Numbered from the stretch's first letter, positions 26,249 to 38,200 are shown. The stretch: DNA of 64,000 nt from Galbula dea (GCA_013399015.1 VWZX01002946.1:62001-126000); one strand, 5' to 3'. Notes: generated by a model from the sequence alone, not told the origin. Translations and numbers: made by a program.

Positions 26249-27987
26249 AAAAAGAGAAGTCAGTTGAGACTGCTTCCATGAAGGGGCAAATTGTCTAGTG
26301 GCTAAAGCCAAGCTTCTGTTTAACATCTTACATTATCTTGGGTACTATTTATATAACCCCTTATCAGCAGAATATTTTGTATGTTTATGTGTGTGTGTTT
26401 AATAATAAGAAACTCACATTAAAAAGACCAAAAAGGAATTTCTAATGAGAAAGGATGTGCCTGCTTTTGGAGAAATTAACTGCTCCAGTGAATTGCAAAG
26501 ATAAAGCAGAAGAAATTATCCAATGATTTGTCTGTTGTAATTAGAGATGGGCTCGAACAGCTGAATTCTTAGCCAGATACAAATTATGGGGGCATCTGGA
26601 GCTGGGGTTATAGTTTTTGCTCATAGACTTTCAGTAAGGCTAACGTGAAGAGCAGATAAAAGCAAAGGGACATGGTCCCTTGTCACAACATGGAAACAAC
26701 TACCATGGACTTTAAAGGCAGTTGCTCAAATCCTATGGTAGAAGATCAGGAGCCAATTACTGTAAATTAGTGCATCCTATTCAAGGTATTTTCACTTTGG
26801 TTATAGCACTGAAAACTGTCCTGTGACACTGAAACAACTCTAATTAATTACTTGCCTGCTGCGGTGGGAAAGCTGAGACCCACAGGCTTTAAAAACTAGA
26901 TTTTAATACAAACATCTGAAAATATCTCAGTTTTTCAGTAAAATGATGCTTTACTCTCAAACTTAAGATTTTAAAACCTTTATTTTCCTATCACAAATGG
27001 ATGATGACATTCGACGGAAGGGAGAGAAGAGGTAACAGAACTGTGGCCAGCATTTGAAGCTTTTTGTGACTCTTCCTAACCAGCTGGCCACACATTTAAT
27101 AGTCAAAGAACAGGAATATGGGAAGTTACTGAATACCAAAGTATAGCATGGATGTGTATGAACAACTTGCATGCTTAAGAATGAACAAAGTATCTCAGGT
27201 CTAGAAAAAGTTGGTCTGTGTCTGACTTGGAGGGCCACATACTGACCCTGCAGACAGGAGGCATATAAGACCACACCACACTTTGTGCTCATGTGCACTT
27301 TTTCAGAGGAAAGTTGAAACATACCCAGATCTCTTATCGATGTGCTGTGATGATGTACCTAAAGTAAGCTGCAGTGCAGGCACGGTTGTTTATGACTAAG
27401 CATGAATTTCTGCCTAACAGACCATAAAAATTTATTAGTAAGTTCTGCTCAGTCACACCTGTGACAGGAGCTGATCAGGTACAGCAGTGCAAGTAACCTT
27501 CTCCTGGTGTTTGTCATTATTACTAAGGCAATAACTGGAAGGCACAAGGAAATAGAAGATACTGCACACAGGTAACTTGTTAGGCAAGCAAAACATAACA
27601 GCAGTGCACATGATGGCTGAAACAAGCATACATATATCTGAGGAGGAGCCCAGGAAGTATAAATCCTCACCCGTGTTCCTTCAGTGATTTTAGGTCCCTT
27701 CCAAACCTTAACATCCTGTGTGACAGAGGGTCTCAGGGGAATGGAAACATTTGGAAGAGAGGTTCCCCCTGGCTCTAGCAGTAAACAGAAGCAATGTTGA
27801 GAAAGATGCTTTGCAAGGAGGAAAGTAATCAACAGGTGAGAAATATCAGTCCAGCAGTTCCAGCAAATTGACACTGACTTCTAGGAAAGCTGCTGCCATC
27901 ATCCAAGCACCTGACCTGAGCCAGTCCCATACAAACAACAGAAGCTATAACTGCATTGTTGATTCTGGTTACCACAAGTTCAAAAAG
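26249..27987. other. Unique sequence without recognisable genes
   Basis: Open frames here reach 141 codons on the minus strand (27449-27874) without any domain signature, Kozak-like start or splice logic. A short stretch near 27688-27725 vaguely recalls a CR1 3' end but is too weak to call. Confidence 0.5.
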
Positions 27988-28802
27988 AGTGGAGAGTTGG
28001 GCAGGGAGAAACTGAATGAAATTCAGCAAGGCCAAGTGTTGATTCTTGCATCTGGGAAAGACCAACCCCATGGATCAGTGTAGGTTGGGGACTGACCTGT
28101 TGGAGAGCAGTGAAGGGGAGAGGGACCCAGGGGTCCTGGTGGATGGAAGAATGACCATGAGCCAGCAGTGTGCTCTTGTGTCCAGGAGGGCCAATGGGAT
28201 TCTGGGATGTATTAGAAGGGGTGTGGTTAGTAGGTCAAGAGAGGTTCTTCTCTCCTTTTACTCTGCCCTGGTGAGACCACATCTGGAATCTTGTGTCCAG
28301 TTCTGGGCCCTTCGCTTTAAGAAGGATAGGGAACTGCTGGAAAAAGTCCAGCGCAAAGCCACAAAGATGATTAAGGGGGTGGAACATCTTCCTTCTGAGG
28401 AAAGGCTGAGGGAGCTGGGTCTCTTTAGCTTGGAGAAAAGGAGACTAAGGGGTGACCTCATCTATGCTTTTAAATATGTGAAGGGTGTGTGTCGGGAGGA
28501 TGGGGTCAGGCTCTTCTCAGTGAAGCCCAGTGACAGGACAAGGGGTAGTGGTTGTAAGCTGAAGCATAGGAGATTCTGTGTGAATACAAGAAGAAATTAT
28601 TTCCCAGTGAGGGTGACAGAGCAGGGGAACAGACTGCCCAGAGAGGTTGTGGAGTCTCCTTCTATGGGGATATTCAAAACCCGTCTGGACAAGCTTCTGT
28701 GTGACCCGGTCTAGGGAATCTTGCTGTGGCAGGGGGGTTGGACTAGAAGATCTTTCAAGGTCCCTTCCAACTCCTAACATTCTGTGATTCTGTGATTCTG
28801 TG
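27988..28802 (+). mobile_element. CR1 LINE, youngest-looking copy, with long ORF2 C-terminal frame
   Basis: This 5'-truncated CR1 begins in the block that encodes LESWAGRN and runs through the ORF2 C-terminus and 3' untranslated region to three perfect ATTCTGTG octamers (28779-28802). Codons from about 28043 stay open to the natural stop at 28712-28714. In order they keep LHLGK, the SRREVLLSFYSALVRPHLES-like block, LEKVQRKATKMIKG, LRELGLFSLEKRRLRGDLI, RTRGSGCKL and a WNRLPRE-like block (here GNRLPREVV). Upstream, two in-frame stops (TGA at 28013-28015 and 28040-28042) close the frame. The second is CGA in the sister copy at 31.2 kb, consistent with CpG decay. The reverse-transcriptase core is absent, so it cannot be autonomous. 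Confidence 0.95.
28046..28714 (+). pseudogene. CR1 ORF2 C-terminal fragment, 222 codons
   Basis: This is the open part of the CR1 copy above. It corresponds to the region downstream of the reverse-transcriptase domain, whose conserved C-terminal blocks (GLFSLEKRRLRGDLI, RTRG, LPRE) are shared by all CR1 ORF2 proteins. In a full element ORF2 carries an endonuclease and reverse transcriptase that drive target-primed retrotransposition. Those domains are missing here. The first codon of the open stretch is TTG, so it is not a real start. The frame is open simply because the insertion is young. It is not a host gene. Confidence 0.85.
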
Positions 28803-30040
28803 AATAAAGCACACAATAAACATGAACATATTCCTGCTAATTAAGTAAAAACCAAAACAATTATCAAACAAATGAAGGAAGCTAAAATCAGCCCAAACCC
28901 TGTAAAATCTGCAGAAAAAAAGCAGATAAAAACGTGACTAAAGCAGACCTCAAAGCACAGCAGCCATCTGTGCCAGCTCGGATCTAGTAATAATACAACT
29001 GCTAATAGCAACATGAATAATAAAAATAAAACTCTCCTGAGCTGCTACATTTTTTTGCATCAACAATAATAGATTTTTCTCTGTGGTCTCTGTTCTTTAT
29101 GTACAGATCATTATAACTGTGCTTAACGTTTGCAAGGAGGATCCTTCTTTTTAGGTGTAACTTGAGGGCATATTTGCATTCAGTGGGTTAAATCCTGCTC
29201 TAGGAGCACAATGCTGGACTCCAAGGACTTCCAGGAAGAATTTCTCCCACTACAGCTATGGAGCCCAAACTCCTACTGTTGTACTTTCTCTGTCAGGGAT
29301 TCAAATCACAGCTGTTTCTTAGAAGATATTAAGCTAAGAGTCACTGTGGGTGTACATGGCTTCTTTGCTCAATCAAGGGAAGTACATCTCTCCTTTCTTT
29401 TCATTGCATTCCTGAATTCTCCCAAGATCCTCTTGCTCTTCTTAGGTGAATTTAAAAGTTCAAGAAGCAAGCAATTGCAGTGAAAGTAGCAGGACAGCTA
29501 TTGCTTGATGGGGAAGTTCAGGCCTTATTGATAGTAGTAGGAGCAAGAGCAGCAAAATAGAAAGGCTGTCTCAGCTGGAGTCTTCTGAGGAGTTTAGGGT
29601 TTCAGAAGAATGATAGAACTTGAGTGAGGATTCAGAAAGATTGTTACAGAAAATGCTTCAGTGTGTGAAAAATACCACCCACTTAGAGAGAATTACAGTA
29701 CTCATTTTATTCATCTCAGGAAAGAAGAAGCCAAAGGACAAATTGATTAGCAATGCCTGGGGAAGATACATGATACAGGAAGACCTTTTAAGTGTAGAGA
29801 TAAAGGTATAGAAAAGAACAAGTCTTAGGAGGTAGAAGTTGGCAGTCAAGACATTTCTGTGTTATGTCTGTCTTATCAGCCTCATAGAAGTTTGTCAAAG
29901 TGGAAAGAGGAGATCCCATAGAAGGGCTTTGATAGTGGTATCATCTGCCAAGTCCAGTGGAGTCTAAATAGGGCTTTAAAATCTGCAAACCATGATAATA
30001 ATACGACCAGAGCTTTGTGAAACCTACATGACATTTATTC
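28803..30040. other. AT-rich unique sequence
   Basis: No gene or dispersed repeat is recognised between two CR1 copies. The longest open frame (29211-29483, 90 codons) has no family motif. Confidence 0.5.
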
Positions 30041-30049
30041 CAGGTCTTA

Positions 30050-30153
30050 ATGAAGGAAGTGCTTTTAGACATATGGTATGATTTTTAAGGTTGTCCTGTG
30101 CATAGGCAGGAGAACCTCATGGGTCCCAACTCAGGACATTCTCTGATTCTATT
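30050..30153 (+). mobile_element. Short CR1 3'-end remnant
   Basis: About 100 bases match the extreme 3' end of the copy at 45.0-45.7 kb. The shared order is a GAA(A)GTNCTT-like start, 'cayatggtrtga', a 'tgtcctgtgca' block, 'gggtccc', 'actcagga' and two degraded octamers (ATTCTCTG, ATTCTATT) at 30138-30153. Roughly 20 bases are missing between the 'caggag' and 'gggtccc' blocks. No coding sequence remains beyond the end of the ORF. It was found only by comparison within the window. Confidence 0.7.
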
Positions 30154-30401
30154 AAATGCTTCAAGAGATTGACTACTTAATCAGAAAGGTCTTTTCTATG
30201 ATTTTCCTTTCCATTGTGTGAAGGTGATCTGTTATAGCACTATTTTTCTCAGCTCTCTGTAAGGAAGAGGGAAGGGGTGACAAAAAATGCCTATTTCCTG
30301 AGAAGAAGAAATAAGAACATTCAGCAAGAACATATGGTGGGAAAGAGAAAATTAAATTTATACTAAGGGTCATAACTATTCAGGACAAAAGGATTTTGAA
30401 A

Positions 30402-30509
30402 GTTGGGGGTTGGGTTTGTTTTGTTTTGTTTTGTTTGGTATTTTTTGTTTGTATTTGGGGTTTTTTTGTTGTTGTTTTTGGGGAGGTTTTTTGGGTGGTT
30501 TTTTTTTTT
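30402..30509. repeat. C-free G/T low-complexity tract with G-runs
   Basis: Over 108 bases the plus strand contains no C and only three A. It mixes (TTTTG)n and T-runs with G-runs of three or more at 30405-30409, 30412-30414, 30457-30460, 30480-30483 and 30493-30495. The G-runs could in principle form a long-looped G-quadruplex, though the spacers (about 20-40 bases) make this weak. It is strongly strand-asymmetric and would be U/G-rich in a plus-strand transcript. Confidence 0.85.
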
Positions 30510-30635
30510 AACGATGTTCTGTGCTCTCTTTGTTTCTACAGACAGAAACTCCATTAAACAAATCTCACATTTGACATCTATAATATGTTTCAACTTGTGT
30601 GTCTTTTGAGAATGTAGATATCTGGGCTTGCTGGG

Positions 30636-30660
30636 TGCAGAAGAGAGCTTCTCTTCTGCA
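30636..30660. repeat. Perfect 11-bp hairpin with 3-base loop
   Basis: TGCAGAAGAGA at 30636-30646 pairs exactly with TCTCTTCTGCA at 30650-30660 around the loop GCT. The tight loop and perfect stem would fold well in RNA or as a DNA cruciform. No family is known to me. Confidence 0.8.
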
Positions 30661-31416
30661 TGCAATTTCTACCTAGACCCCCTCTGTGGGAGAAGTACTG
30701 TTAATTTGAGGCAACAGCTTCCCAACAGAGATTGCCCACGAATGAATTCCTTGTGCCCCCATTATGTCTGTTCCCAGCTGGAGAGACTTTCAGCAGATAC
30801 ACTGTGCCTTCAGTATTTTCTGCTAGGTGAATTTTCTGCCACCATGTTAAGCATTGTGCAACGTCCCCTGTGTAACATTGACTGAAATGTAGAAACAATC
30901 AAGTCATCTGAAAGGATATGGGGAGGTTTTAATTCCCTGAAATAGACCTGCTGTTCAGGCAGTATTGCCTTCTCTATAATAGGAAGTTCAGGAATATCAA
31001 TTTCTAAATTTGTCTATTCAAATTAGTCCATTACCATTAATGCCAATGCCATTGAAAAACCATGAGTCAAGTCCCCCCAAAACCATGCGAATTTAATGGT
31101 GTAGAAACATTGTCCCTTCTTCTTTGTCATCTGATTTTTTTAGCCATTTGGAGACAGGTTTTCAAGTTCTTCACAAAGGCAAGATTATAAATTTACGTTT
31201 TTCCCCTCTCTGTCCCTAGACCTCAATAGGACCAGCTTTGATCTTTTCAAGAAATTTCTAGGGGAAATCTCATGGGACAGGGTACTAGAAGATAAAGGGG
31301 CCCAAGAGAGTTGGTTAACATTCAAGAACCACTTCTTCCAAGCTCAAGATCAGAGCATCCCAACACATAGAAAATCGAGGAGGGGAGCCAGGAGACCTGC
31401 TCGGTTAAGCAAGGAA

Positions 31417-32226
31417 ATGCTGGGCAAGCTGAACTGGAAGAAGAGATTCTACAGGTCATGGAAGGAGGGGCTGACTACATGGGAAGAGTACAAGACTGTT
31501 GTCAGAGGTGGTAGGGAGGCAAATAGGAAAGCTAAGGCCTCTCTGGAATTAAACCATGCAAGGGAGGTCAAGGAAAATAGGAAGGGCTTCTTCAAATACA
31601 TTNNNNNNNNNNNNNNNNNNNNNNNNNNNNNNNNNNNNNNNNNNNNNNNNNNNNNNNNNNNNNNNNNNNNNNNNNNNNNNNNNNNNNNNNNNNNNNNNNN
31701 NNNNNNNNNNNNNNNNNNNNNNNNNNNNNNNNNNNNNNNNNNNNNNNNNNNNNNNNNNNNNNNNNNNNNNNNNNNNNNNNNNNNNNNNNNNNNNNNNNNN
31801 NNNNNNNNNNNNNNNNNNNNNNNNNNNNNNNNNNNNNNNNNNNNNNNNNNNNNNNNNNNNNNNNNNNNNNNNNNNNNNNNNNNNNNNNNNNNNNNNNNNN
31901 NNNNNNNNNNNNNNNCATTTGACACTGTCTCCCACAGCATCCTTGCAGCTAAACTGAGCAAGTGTGGTCTGGCTGATTGGGTAATGAGGTGGATTGTGAA
32001 CTGGTTGAAGGAGAGAAGTCAGAGAGTTGTGGTCAATGGGATGGAGTCTAGTTGGAGGCCTGTGTCTAGTGGAGTCCCTCAGGGGTCAGTACTGGGACCA
32101 GTACTTTTCAATCTATTCATTAATGACCTGGATGAGGGAACAGAGTGTGCTCTCAGCAGGTTTGCTGATGACACTAAACTGGGTGGAGTGGCTGACCCAC
32201 CAGAGGGTTGTGCTGCCATTCAGTGA
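31417..32226 (+). pseudogene. CR1 ORF2 partial, reverse-transcriptase core, interrupted by N
   Basis: The frame runs through the gap because the placeholder length keeps phase. That does not prove the true sequence is in frame. The first ATG at 31417 is internal; the same frame is open from at least 31219, so it is not the native start. After the gap the order FDTVSH, RWIVNWL, QRVVVNG, GVPQGS, NLFINDL, FADDTKLGG is canonical for CR1 reverse transcriptase. It stops at TGA 32224-32226, where family members usually have an arginine codon (CGA/AGA), suggesting CpG decay. There is no host function. Confidence 0.85.
31603..31915. other. Assembly gap, 313 N
   Basis: This run of N lies inside the CR1 ORF2 between the linker block ending KYI and the FDTV block of the reverse transcriptase. 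From family knowledge this interval normally encodes about 200 residues (around 600 bases), so the gap is probably undersized or the copy is deleted here. Confidence 0.99.
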
Positions 32227-35200
32227 GACTTAGAGAGGCTGGAGAGTTGGGCAGGGAGAAATTGAATGAGATTCAATAAGGCCAAGTGTCGAGTCTTGCA
32301 CCTGGGAAAGAGCACTGGCACAGACTGCCCAGAGAGGTTGTGGTGTCTCCTTCTATGGAGGTATTCAAAACCCGTCTGGACATGCTTCTGTGTGAGCTGG
32401 TCTAGGGCATCCTGCTGTGGCAGGGGGGTTGGACTAGATGATCTTTCGAGGTCCCTTCCAACTCCTAATATTCTGTGATTCTGTGAGAAGAAAGGTTTTC
32501 TTGTCATTGTATGAACTCAGGAGCTGAGCCAATGTAAAACTGCAGGAGCTGACAACACACAACATTTTTCTGTCACTAATACCATCACAACCAAGTTAAT
32601 TGGTTAGACCTGTCCAAGTGCCTGTGCACAGATGCTTAAGTGCACAATCATCATCTCATATAAAACTAGAGCTTGAAAGAACTTCCTCTGGTCCACCTCT
32701 TTAGTAATGGGTGAGATCTGATAAATCTGTGCAATTCTTGCTCCTTGCATCCTTGCTCCTTACAGCCTTTGGTGCATCCCCAGTACACATGCCTAGCTAT
32801 TACTGCTTCTGGTGTCTTCCCTGGCACCTAATACTAAGATAACCCCAGGAAATAAAGTCAAATCTTTGAGCCTTTTCTCTCTTTGTGGCTCCTACTAGAA
32901 TCACTACAAGTAAGAGCATATACATTCAGTTCAACGTTTCAAACCTTTTTAAAGGAGGTAAGCAAATCTTACCCTGGAACATAGTATTGCACAATTGCTG
33001 AGGGTAGTCATGGATGATCACATATCCAGAACAGCAAGTTAACATTTGAACATGATTCTCAAGCAATGCTGTCAAATAATTAAAACCAATGTTTATATTT
33101 AAGAGGCTCTTGTTCCTTTAGAACACATCCTTGTTACATTACTCTTCCTGAAAGTTTTGTTGAGCTTTAGTTGTACAATATTTGTAGAGTCTCACATTTC
33201 TTGAGTGGTTATACACACATGGAGCTGATTCATGATTTTATGTGTGGCCTTCTGTACCTTGCAGGAGGCTTTCTGCTGGCGTCACTGATGTCATGAGGCT
33301 CAATGGAAGTATAAAGTCCTGGCTGCACATTTCAAAGTAGGTTCAGGGATTCTGTTTATAAGTCCTGGAGTAATTTACAATGTGGATCTGATGTGGGGAA
33401 TGATCTGAAGTCTATCAGTTGGGTAGACTGTTCATTTTGTAGGAGCCACATTGAGGCAGTCCAACAGAAAATTATGTTAAAGACATTCTGTAGTGAGGGC
33501 TTGTAATTTGTACACAAGTCTGAGGAAGAGCACTGAATCAAGAAAACTTAATTTTGACAGTCCTGATATATAGTCTATTTTGGTTAACCAAAAGGAACAC
33601 ATACATTTTCTACATTAGAGAAATTTCCATTATTTTTCTCTCAGCCATGAAAATCGATTTTGATGTGATTACACTCAGAGTCTGCTTGATGTGCTTCTGA
33701 CAGTACAAAATGGATAGAAACGGTGGGTGGTGTTGAATTGAGGATACTGTGGTTAGCTGAACTCTGTCAGAAACTGAAAATGGTAAGATTAAAGCACACA
33801 CCATTAATGTACTGAGCAGGAGAGTGAACCTTAGGAAAACTTGTGATTATGGTATTTTGATGTTGAAGATTGCAAAAGATTCAAAGAGCTTTCATCATCT
33901 TCTCTTTACTATAATCATTGGCATTTGTTGGACTGGAAGGAGGTCACCAAAAATCATCAGATGAAAGCAGCCCCTATCGGCAAAGCAAAAAAGGCTATGC
34001 CTAAACATAGGATGATATATGCAAAAAAAGGAGCCATGGTATTTGAAACTGTACAAAACAATGAAGGTTTCATTTTGTTCACATTGATTACACTGGGCTC
34101 ATGAGTGGCTTCATGGACACTACTTCCCTTTTTGAAATCAGAATTTGACCCCATATTTCTGTGGTCCAGATAGAGTGTTATTTTTTATGAGATGCTTACT
34201 GTTAACCTGCTATTTCAGAAGATCCTGTTTTGCCTTGAGAATTTCCACTGCTTCAGAAAAAGATAACTCAGAACAAATAGGAAGAAAAGAAATGAGTAAT
34301 AGTTGAATGTCATAAAACCCGAGGTTTCGTATTATTTAGTCATCCAGATGTATGGATCCTCTTTTGAAAATATTTAGGCTTGTCAAGGCTGGAACCTGCT
34401 GGGTGGTTATTGAGGCACAGTGGTAGCAAGCAGTTCTGACTACGTTTTCCTCTAGCATGGCTAAGAGACTCTTGTTATACACTTTAGTGGATATTTTTGC
34501 TTAAAGGTAGGTAAAAATAGAAGAAACAAATATATTTTCAACAAGGTTGCATACCCAGATTGTTATCCTACCTGTATAAGGAACTTCTATCATTTGAAAG
34601 AAGTTTCAACGGTTTCCATGTTATGTCTTGGGAGCAGAGGATTTGGAAAAAGACATTCATGAAGCTTCCCTGACTTTTTGATGGCTGAAATGTCATGATG
34701 ACTATATTAAGTTACTTTTTCCCTCCAGGGTGACAACAGGTAACTCTGGGTCTATTAGGAAGCGCATTTTTCAGTCTTTAACTCACATTTTACAAGCATC
34801 AAAACATATTCTGTTTTGGTGTGGATTTTAAAAGTAAGAATAAGGTTGTTCTGAATTCATTCTCAATAGCATTCTAATGGAGTTAAAAAAAGACATAATC
34901 AATAGGGTTATATACATAATAAATCAGGTCCTATGGAAATGCTATAAAATGTACACAATTAAATAGCAATTTATATCCATCTTAGTTACTAGCTACTTTG
35001 AAGAATTGAAAAGAGAATTATGGTCTGGATTGAGGAAAGTTCCAAGCATGTGTTAAGCTTACAGTTCACATTGACAGTAATGTCTGGCACTGTAATGAAT
35101 GTTTTTCTGACTGAAGTCTTTAATCTCTCTGAACCTCAGTTTTCACTATACAAATAATAGTTCTTTATCTCAGAATACTGCTGTGCAGATATACTTGTTA

Positions 35201-38200
35201 ATTTTACAAAAAACATTCAGATATAACAGTTATGGAAACAGTATATGCACATACAAATATTTCTCTCTGCCAGCTGCAATTCTCCTTCCTTTACACTTCT
35301 CTCTGTACTTACACAGTTGTGTTTGGCCTTCTTTCTTTCATCACTTGCCTGCTCCAGGTCATAATAGATATTTCTCAAATATTCATGAAAAGTGCTTTTG
35401 AAATTAGGATCCCACTATGTGTAGCTTTCACTGTCTTCAAAGGGAATTGATCAGTCCTCATGGCTCAGGGTAGAGGAACAAGAGTGTACCCTTTTTGTAG
35501 AGTGATACTGACATATATCTGGTCACTATAACGATGTATTACTGAGTGTGTTACTATTTTGCTTTTAACATAAAACAATGCAAAGTTAGAACTTTGGTTT
35601 TTCCCCAACATGTCCCAATCACCACAGTCTTTCTAGACAGTAGGAATTGCATAATCTAAACCAATTAGATGGTTTAAGAGAGCTAATGTCCCATCTAAAG
35701 GTGTTTAAGAAACAAATGTACCTACAATATAGAAATAATTGGTACTGTAGAAATTTTGAAAACTACACTGTGAGCTGAGGATCATCTAACTTCACTTCAG
35801 CTGTGTAAAGGTTAGAGTTTGGTCTGAGGTTGTCATCCACATGACTTCAGTGTTAATGGAGAGACATTCATAAACATCATCAGAGAGTGACACAGTCCAC
35901 CTACTCTAGTATCCTCTTTTACAATGGATTAACTGTTATAGAAGTATTTGTTGCTATTCACTAACTGCAGAGGAAACGTAGACATCTAGTTAAGGCTAGA
36001 TTAAAAGATAAGATTAAACTGTCCTTTGAAGAGCTAAAATTAGGAGATGAATGCCACTTCTGTACTCTTAAAAATAAACCCAGCTTTGAATGTCTTGGTT
36101 GTTTCTGAAAATGGAATTTCATTACTTTTGAAATTGTTATTCTCTCTACGCTTTTACAGTGTGAATGATGGAAAAGTATTAGACAGTAGTTATATCTTAA
36201 TAAAAAGTGCTTAACAAGCAAGAAGTATTTATATAGTATCCTATTAATCTAAATTAAACTCAGTTAAGTCCTTCTGGGATACTTACATGGTATATTCTAT
36301 CCTTAATGTGTTCACGTTTCTCCCTTTACTGTTAGACTGAAGTATGTGTATGTATCAAAAGAAAATTACTTCCATGGGGTTTCATTTTAAAACCGGACAT
36401 GCAAATCCTATTATTAGGTCAAATTTTGAAGTCCTAACTAAGTATTTTCTCAGTCATCACTCCATCAAGATTTTCACACACCACTTTTTACTTTTAATGA
36501 TTTGATGTGTGGTTACTATAAGTTTCACATAGAATTTTCCTGGTATGCAAATGTATCTCAGTATAAAATTTTATTTGCAAATGCAATTTAGACTGCTTAG
36601 GGGTATTTTATTGTTATTTTGTTTTGTTTGCTCTTTATGGTTCTGTAGACATAAATATACTGCTTTACTGTGCAATTTTTCCCTTTGGCTTTGTAATAAC
36701 TAAATCCAGTGACTTCCTTTCCTTTTTTTTCCCCTGGAAATCTTCCTCAATCTGTAAAGAAAGGATGAACTAATTTGTGAATTGTAGGTAATTTTTCAGT
36801 TTGGGAATTGGTCAAGGAGATCATCTATTATATTTACATACCTTCCACTGATAGGTCCCTTATACCCATATCAGACTGCACGCACTACCAGACCTGAGAA
36901 GGTGGGGGTGAGTTTAATACAACTATGGTAGTTTTCAATGATCCACTCATGGTTATCTTCTGCTTTAGTGTGACTCACAATAAGGAATAAGAGAAGAGAG
37001 AATGCTATTCCCTAGATTATTATTCCCAGTTACAGCCTCTATGTCACAGGAGCTTTGCCCTGGTTACTATTTTGTGAAGGAACCAGTAAAGGATGTGGAG
37101 GTTGTGGGGGCCCTTCTCAAACCTTTCCACTTTTTATATGTGCTCTCCCTACTTGTCTCACAACATTGGCTTTTGTTCTTTCATATTATAATGGAGTTGA
37201 CATAGTCATTCTGTAACTAATGTGAGCCTTTCTCTCTCTCTCCTCCACCATGTCTCTAGTGACCCTAATAGCTGAGAAGTGGAAAGAAGTTTTGTGTGAA
37301 AAATGGGGAGTTCAGCTCAATCTCTGTTATGTTTACATTTCTGGCAGTACGTTCAAGAACAGTTTATCAGAGAGGAATTCTCCTGATTGTTTTTTTCTGA
37401 AGGTGTCAGCCAAGCATACCTTTTATTTCACTTCCAAATGCTATGTTTTGTCGCATGCCACCTTACTAATCACTGGCTTTGCTACTGGAATGACTGCAAG
37501 GCAAATATATAATGAAGAAATTCAAGCAATTAACCTCAACATGCAAGCTCTTGACAATCTTACTTTATCCCATATCTCCATTTTTACTTTCCATACATTG
37601 TGTTCTCCCTATCATTCACTTAATATTTTCACTTTAATGCTCCCTTTGTCTCCTTTACCTCTCTGATTGCATCCATTATGTTTATTCATTTGCTGCTTTG
37701 GTGTTTCTTCCAATCTTTTAAAAATACATTTCTCTGAATAGTCTTTCCTGTCTTGTCCCACATGGTTACTAATTCCCCTAACAATGATCTAGTATCCCTG
37801 ACACAGCAGGATTTGATGTGGTGAAAAGCCAACATAGGAGCCAGTAGCCTTCTCCTTGCTTCACTTAGTGAGCCTGTGACATGTCTTCCATTGTCACAGT
37901 GTGAGGGAGAATTACTATTACTTCTTTGATTAAGGAGAGCCCATTGGCTATTCTCATTCATGCCATGGACAGACACAGGTAAGGAAAGATTAAAGTTGAA
38001 ATTAAAAAGGCCTGGCAGCCAGGTGCTCAGCCTCTATTCAGCTTCATTGCAATCTCAGTGGAGAACACACATGACCTAAACAGAAACAGAATGAAGAAAA
38101 CTCATGATACAAAAGAGAAAACACAGACTGTGTGTTAGCCACCATAGAGGAGACACTTGGGATAAGATTTGTGTTATTCAATGTTTTAAAACATAGGATA

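Larger units (their letters stand above)
30154..31218. other. Unique sequence with a G/T tract and a hairpin
   Basis: No gene is recognised. The stretch contains the C-free G/T tract at 30402-30509 and a perfect 11-bp hairpin at 30636-30660. Overlapping open frames on both strands across the tract are products of its low complexity. Confidence 0.5.
31219..32485 (+). mobile_element. CR1 LINE with reverse-transcriptase motifs, gap and internal deletion
   Basis: This is the longest CR1 in the window. It starts in the linker between endonuclease and reverse transcriptase (open from 31219, including LSKEMLGKLN and GFFKYI). An N gap interrupts it at 31603-31915. It resumes at the FDTVSH block and keeps the catalytic core: GVPQGS at 32071-32088 and FADD (the Y/FADD box) at 32161-32172. 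In-frame TGA stops follow at 32224-32226 and 32263-32265. Near 32308 the sequence jumps from the LHLGK block straight to the WNRLPRE block, a deletion of roughly 560 bases relative to the copy at 28 kb. It ends in two ATTCTGTG octamers (32470-32485). Its 3' end closely matches the 28 kb copy, so they share a subfamily. It is dead: truncated, interrupted and deleted. Confidence 0.95.

Noticed and set aside
27650..27725. 'ttaggtcccttccaaacc...atcctgtgtgac' resembling a CR1 3' end on the plus strand
   Set aside because: The match is limited to one short block. The preceding 3' region and octamers are not recognisable.
32657..32705. Weak resemblance to a reversed CR1 3' block ('gcttgaaagaacttcctctggtccacct')
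   Set aside because: There are too many differences, no octamer tail and no coding block behind it.
37250..37666. 138-codon open frame on the plus strand
   Set aside because: The composition is that of translated AT-rich DNA (many L, F, S, T). It has no motif or splice-site support.
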